NCBI RefSeq assembly: GCF_000687475.1
Contig: NC_057318.1
Coordinates: 3,534,001 to 3,598,000, forward strand
Source of the DNA: Ustilaginoidea virens
Lineage: Eukaryota > Ascomycota > Sordariomycetes > Hypocreales > Clavicipitaceae
Direction of reading: 5' to 3'
Length of the DNA stretch: 64,000 bases
The notes under the pieces are model-generated. The model worked only from the letters and a program-made list of their open reading frames with translations, was not told the origin of the DNA and made no database searches. A program made the position numbers and the translations under genes. Below are positions 60,277 to 64,000 of this stretch, in pieces. The stretch's first letter is position 1, and each line of letters begins with the position of its first letter.

Positions 60277-60552
60277 ATGGCCTCCCAAGACGGCACAGCA
60301 TCGACGCAAACGAGCGCCTCCGCCTACCATCTCAAACAGCTCACGCAGGAGCTGTCCGATGACCTCACCAAAGTCAGGGACGCCGACGACTTCAAATCCG
60401 ACTCGGTACCCTTCCTCGTCCATGCGCTGAAGCAGGGCGTTTCGCAGCTTTCCTCCGAGTCCAAGGCATTGAGCGCTGGCAACCAAGTCTCGGGCCGCAT
60501 GTCCGGGGAGTCGCCGCAAGGCTTGTTGAAACGCCGCGAAGCAGATCGCTAG
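60277..60552 (+). CDS. RSA3: Small protein with Rsa3-type ribosome assembly domain
   Basis: Single exon, 91 residues. The core Y-H-L-K-Q-L-T-Q-E-L-S-D-D-L-T-K-V-R followed by DADDFKSDSVPFLVHALKQG matches the C-terminal domain of ribosome assembly protein 3, a 60S pre-ribosome factor in yeast (family knowledge). Yeast Rsa3 is considerably longer; here almost only that domain is present, with short Ser/Thr-rich flanks. The ATG follows a purine-rich leader with A33 and GA runs. An upstream exon coding for the missing N-terminal part is not visible. The small size plus unusual leader makes the annotation of the N-terminus uncertain, but the domain itself is clear. Confidence 0.75.
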   Translation: MASQDGTASTQTSASAYHLKQLTQELSDDLTKVRDADDFKSDSVPFLVHALKQGVSQLSSESKALSAGNQVSGRMSGESPQGLLKRREADR

Positions 60553-61222
60553 GTGCGCTCAGTGTGACGTGCCAAGCGCTGTGTCGTTGCTCCGTCTCTG
60601 TCAACGACGTGTCATGGAGCCACGTTTTCGTTTCTGGGAACAAGCAGCTACTGCTGTTGGTTGCGCAACCCTGCGCGTTTTTAATTCACGCGGCACCGTG
60701 AAGACGCCTTCTTGATGAGCGATAGCCGTTGAACCCTGGCTCCTGGATTCATGACGCCCTTTGATCGGAGCAGGCACGCCAGTTGTTTATGCAGCGGTCT
60801 CAGATGGATCGCTCTTGTGGAACAGAAGTGGACGGAATCAACAGATGTGCCCGAATTTCGAGGCCCTTTTTTGTTGTCCACGACACCTGCGAGGATGCAA
60901 TACGTTGGTATATTGATAAAACTTGGAAAAGAAGGCTTTCCCATGTGACTCCACTATGTGATGAGCAACCTAGGGTACTGAAAAGGACGACTAATCTCAA
61001 AAGGGTATCATGACAAACAGTGGCCAGCCGTTCGGATCAAGGATAATTCATAAAAAAGGAAAAGAAAGCATACAAACAGGCAGGGGGAAAAAACAAGCCA
61101 TGATCAGATCCGTCCTCGTGTGTGCGTATAGCTGAGACGCGATGCAATTTCGGCTTGGAAATAGCATCTTCGACGTCTTGCTCGTCCAGACATTGGTCGC
61201 ATCCACCCTGTGCTCCAAAGGC
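60553..61222. other. Convergent 3' intergenic region
   Basis: 670 bp between the 3' ends of the RSA3-like gene and YTP1; no gene or repeat recognised. Confidence 0.5.
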
Positions 61223-63429
61223 TCAATCTGCAAAATGCACGCCTTGCATGTAGTGCCTCGAATGAAACAAGGACATTTTGCGAGCGGCCCGGCCTTTGAT
61301 GGCTAGCACGGTGATTTCCCAAGCCATGAGCATCGCTACCAACCCCATGGTCATTGTGTACATGAACATGGGGTCCAGCTTGTAATGGATCATGCCTTTA
61401 ATCGTGTCGGCACTCTTCAAGGCACGTGTCAATTTCAGCAATTTTGCCCGCCTCGGAAAAAAAAAAAAAAAAACAAGAAAACACAGCTGGATGAATTCAC
61501 TCACACTCGCCATGAAGATGATGCCTCCCGACATCAAGCAAAAAGACGCCAGTAGTTCAGTGGGAGGGCGAGATGGCAGGATGGATCTCGGCGGCCGCAG
61601 GAATACAAGGACATACGTCAGCCCCCGAGAAAGCGAGGCACCTAGCAATAGGTTCCCCCACTGCTTATGAACCATTGTAGAGATGGCGGTAGACTGATGA
61701 TGAGAGCTCATTAGGGTGCCAAGGAGCATTATGATGAGCGCGGGGATGGGGTTTAGGGAGACGGATTCGGTTTCTGGGGCCTGCCAGAGATCCATTCTTT
61801 CCGCTGGAGACGGTTCATGTGGCGCCACGGAAGATGCTGTGTTGTTTAGAAAGGTTCTAACACGAGACGACTCGACGAGCATTCCACACTGGCACCTGGT
61901 TTAGCACCCGAGTTTCTGTCCATCCAAGGAGGAGCATCAGGATGCCGACGATCCGATCATCATGGGGGCAACGACTTACCAATCCGCCGCCAATAAATAG
62001 CACCGCGATAGACATGTGCTCCAGGTCCTGAGCATTCCATTCGCCGCCCCAACCGCCAAGGTGCTCCAGGAACACGTTGGTGGAGCCGTAGAAAAAGATG
62101 AGCGCGCTCTCCACAAACTCAGCGGACGGGTGCCATCGTCTGTTTGAGAGAAGCACAGGCCGGAGATTCCATGCCCAGCCCAGCTCTGCAAAACTCCCTG
62201 ACCACCGGCCTAGCGTGAATAATCCAAGCCAGAAGAAGACGCCTCCCTTGATCCAGTGAGCCAGTCCGCTGAAAACAGCCTGGCCTTCCTGTTGCGCTCA
62301 CAGTTTGGTGGTTAATGACAACGCGGATCTTGATCTTGCCATTGCCACGAATCTAGAAAGTCTCAGATGATGGATCACTTACAAACAAGCGTGCAAAGGT
62401 AACGATCCCCGTGGTCAGAGCTACGAACCCAAACGGCAAGATTACTCGGTCGACAACACGGTAAAAAATACCAAGACAGGCAATCATCCAGTGAGAAACA
62501 GCGTTGGCAAGTTTGAGGGATTGTAACAGTCCTGGTCGCCATGACACAAACGTAGCGCCGTCGGCAGTTTTGCCATTGTAGACACTTTCCTCGTCAATAT
62601 CTTTTGTCCGGTCATTTAAAGGAGCCTGTTCGTCATGCAGCTCCGAGATGCAATCACTTTGGAGTGACTCTGTGCCAAGCTCTGTGCCAAGCTCTGTCCC
62701 CTGCCCACTGTCGTTGGAGAAACGCGGATCGCGCTGAGCGTATGATCCGGGGGGCGTGAGCGGTCGGTGACTTGGAACCGGAGCTGGAACACAATCAAGC
62801 ACACGGTTCCGCATTTCCATGCTGTTAGTGTTGCTGTTGCTCTCGCCTTGTCCCGTGGCAGCACCAGTCAGTCGTCCAGTCAGGCGTATGATGACTTGGA
62901 GCAAAACTACAAAAGTAGCAATCCATCCGATTTTGTGGTGAGAGTTGTTTGGGTACAGATCTGGCGTCCCGGTGTTGTATACAGCTGCAAGGAGCACACC
63001 GAAACTGTTGACCGCGATGAAGGCAAGTTGTGTACCAAGCGTCAGCCCGGACCGTGCGATGGAAAGCATAACCGCTGGGCAGAGCCGATTGCGTCAGAAG
63101 CCGCGTTATAATAGCATATATATAAATATGTATGCATGCATAGTAGGCTTGAGATACTCACCCACAGGCAAGATAAATACCCAGGCTACGACCATGGACG
63201 CAACATGGCCGTAGATGAGCCCACGACCATCAGGGAGAGCAAAGTAGGTTGGGGGGTATGATTCATGCATGGGGGTTGACCCATTGGCTCCTTGCGCAAC
63301 TGCATCCGCATCCTGCCCATGCCGATGGTCAAGCTGAGTATTGGCAGCTGCAAGTTGGACGAGCAGAAGCAGGGCAAATCCGGTGAGAGTTGAAACCACA
63401 GGAAAAGGCCGTGTATTTCTGGCGGCCAT
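61223..63429 (-). CDS. YTP1: Ytp1-like multi-spanning membrane protein
   Basis: Five exons on the minus strand: 63429-63162, 63074-62383, 62288-61980, 61888-61505 and 61414-61223, with introns of 87, 94, 91 and 90 bp; 614 residues. An N-terminal signal-like segment (TGFALLLLVQLAAAN) is followed by a His/Asp-rich lumenal stretch. The DUF2427-type part reads HVASMVVAWVFILPVAVMLS and KIGWIATFVVLLQVII; then a polar loop of about 130 residues. The Ytp1 domain follows with LAHWIKGGVFFWLGLFTLGRW, LIFFYGSTNVFLEHLG, DLEHMSIAVLFIGGGL and FMASSADTIKGMIHYKLDP. The molecular role is unknown in the family; yeast Ytp1 is described only as a probable membrane protein. The loop has a GTEL tandem repeat (near 62675-62700). 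Intron 4 contains a T tract. Exon joins each restore continuous hydrophobic segments. Confidence 0.87.
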
Positions 63430-64000
63430 TGCTCGAGGGGCATGGGTTGGCTGATTGCAGAATGCGGAAGACGCCTCAGCAGCTCTTGTCTTCTTCTTCT
63501 TTCTCGTCTCCCCTTTTCCCCTTCTTCCCCTTCTTCTCTGCTCTATAGCTTGCCGTTTGTGACGCTAAGGAGTATTCTGTACACTTTCGGGTTTTCCCTC
63601 TCGTCTCTTTCAGTCTCTGTGCCCCGAGTCGGAATCGGGGAGATTGATAATGATGATACTTGGCCTTCAGTGTCGGAGTCGTTCCACGGTCTACTTGTAC
63701 CTGTGCAAGCCCAGAATCTCTCGGCATGTAGCAGGACTACAGAGCGTATCAGTCATCCCCCCGCCACTGCCAGTCGCACCTCCAGCGTATGCACCACACC
63801 ACGGGCAGCTCTTGCCTCCTTCGCGATGCGATGGGACGTCGTGGTGGAATAGAGTTGAGGGTCGTTTGGACGATGCTCACTCGCTTTCTGCAGCTGTCGC
63901 AGGCAGCAAAGAGTAGAGAGAAGGGAGACTCTTTTATGACGGACAAAGACGCAGCCCACTCGACAGGCATCCACGTGGTGTGTGTGTGGTGCTGAGGACA
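63430..64000. promoter_or_regulatory. YTP1 upstream region to the window edge
   Basis: Pyrimidine/purine-rich tract near 63485-63540 (CTTCTTCTTC / CCCCTTCTTCCCC) just upstream of YTP1. Open frames here on both strands have no recognisable features. The next gene, if any, starts beyond the window. Confidence 0.45.

Noticed and set aside
59704..60519. 271-codon minus-strand frame over the A33/GA repeats
   Set aside because: Low-complexity Phe/Leu/Ser translation of the homopolymer, antisense to the RSA3-domain gene.
63442..63852. 136-codon plus-strand frame upstream of YTP1
   Set aside because: Begins in a pyrimidine tract giving Ser/Leu-rich low-complexity translation; no conserved motif.

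Overview
The window comes from the nuclear genome of a filamentous ascomycete (Pezizomycotina), most likely a Sordariomycete of the Hypocreales. The reasons are short GT-AG introns of about 50-150 bp with CTRAY-type branch sites, gene products that read as typical filamentous-fungal orthologues, recurring GTACCTAGGTACC and CGGAGTAC boxes between genes, and AT-rich retroelements mutated almost only by C-to-T and G-to-A changes (the repeat-induced point mutation, RIP, signature). The order-level placement is inference.

Layout. (1) 1-5118 is a RIP-degraded retroelement nest read on the minus strand: a tandem LTR-primer site-LTR-primer site array at the left edge, a solo LTR (2521-3249) with a 5-bp target duplication, and the older Copia-like element these interrupt. 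(2) 5119-12886 holds COG6, a spastin/Sap1-type AAA ATPase and MRPS17. (3) 12887-28575 is a single 15.7-kb island: a Ty3/Gypsy chromovirus (138-bp LTRs, target duplication GTAGC) carrying a nested Ty1/Copia element (342-bp LTRs, target duplication AGATT). Both are riddled with stops. (4) 28576-64000 is gene-dense, intron-rich euchromatin: EMG1, ATG9, a GCNA-like SprT protease, MOG1, HNT1, a CSR1/Sec14-type lipid transfer protein, DAM1, BUD20, mitochondrial aconitase, rhomboid RBD2, GAA1, RPN9, the complex I 39/40-kDa subunit, RAD54, an RSA3-domain protein and YTP1.

The genes are conserved housekeeping functions in alternating divergent and convergent pairs, not a biosynthetic or defence cluster: Golgi tethering, autophagy, ribosome biogenesis (EMG1, BUD20, RSA3, MRPS17), proteasome, kinetochore, DNA repair (RAD54, GCNA-like) and mitochondrial energy metabolism (aconitase, complex I). 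No obvious new multigene system is present. The most interesting points are the nested retroelement architecture, which split a divergent MRPS17/EMG1 promoter; a putative primer-binding site shared by two different elements; GC-AG introns in HNT1 and CSR1; 14-15-nt microexons; a DAM1 intron whose retention ends translation exactly at its acceptor; and T-homopolymer tracts recurring inside introns. Exon boundaries below were worked out by hand from reading frame, splice consensus and remembered family sequence; none was checked against transcripts or databases.
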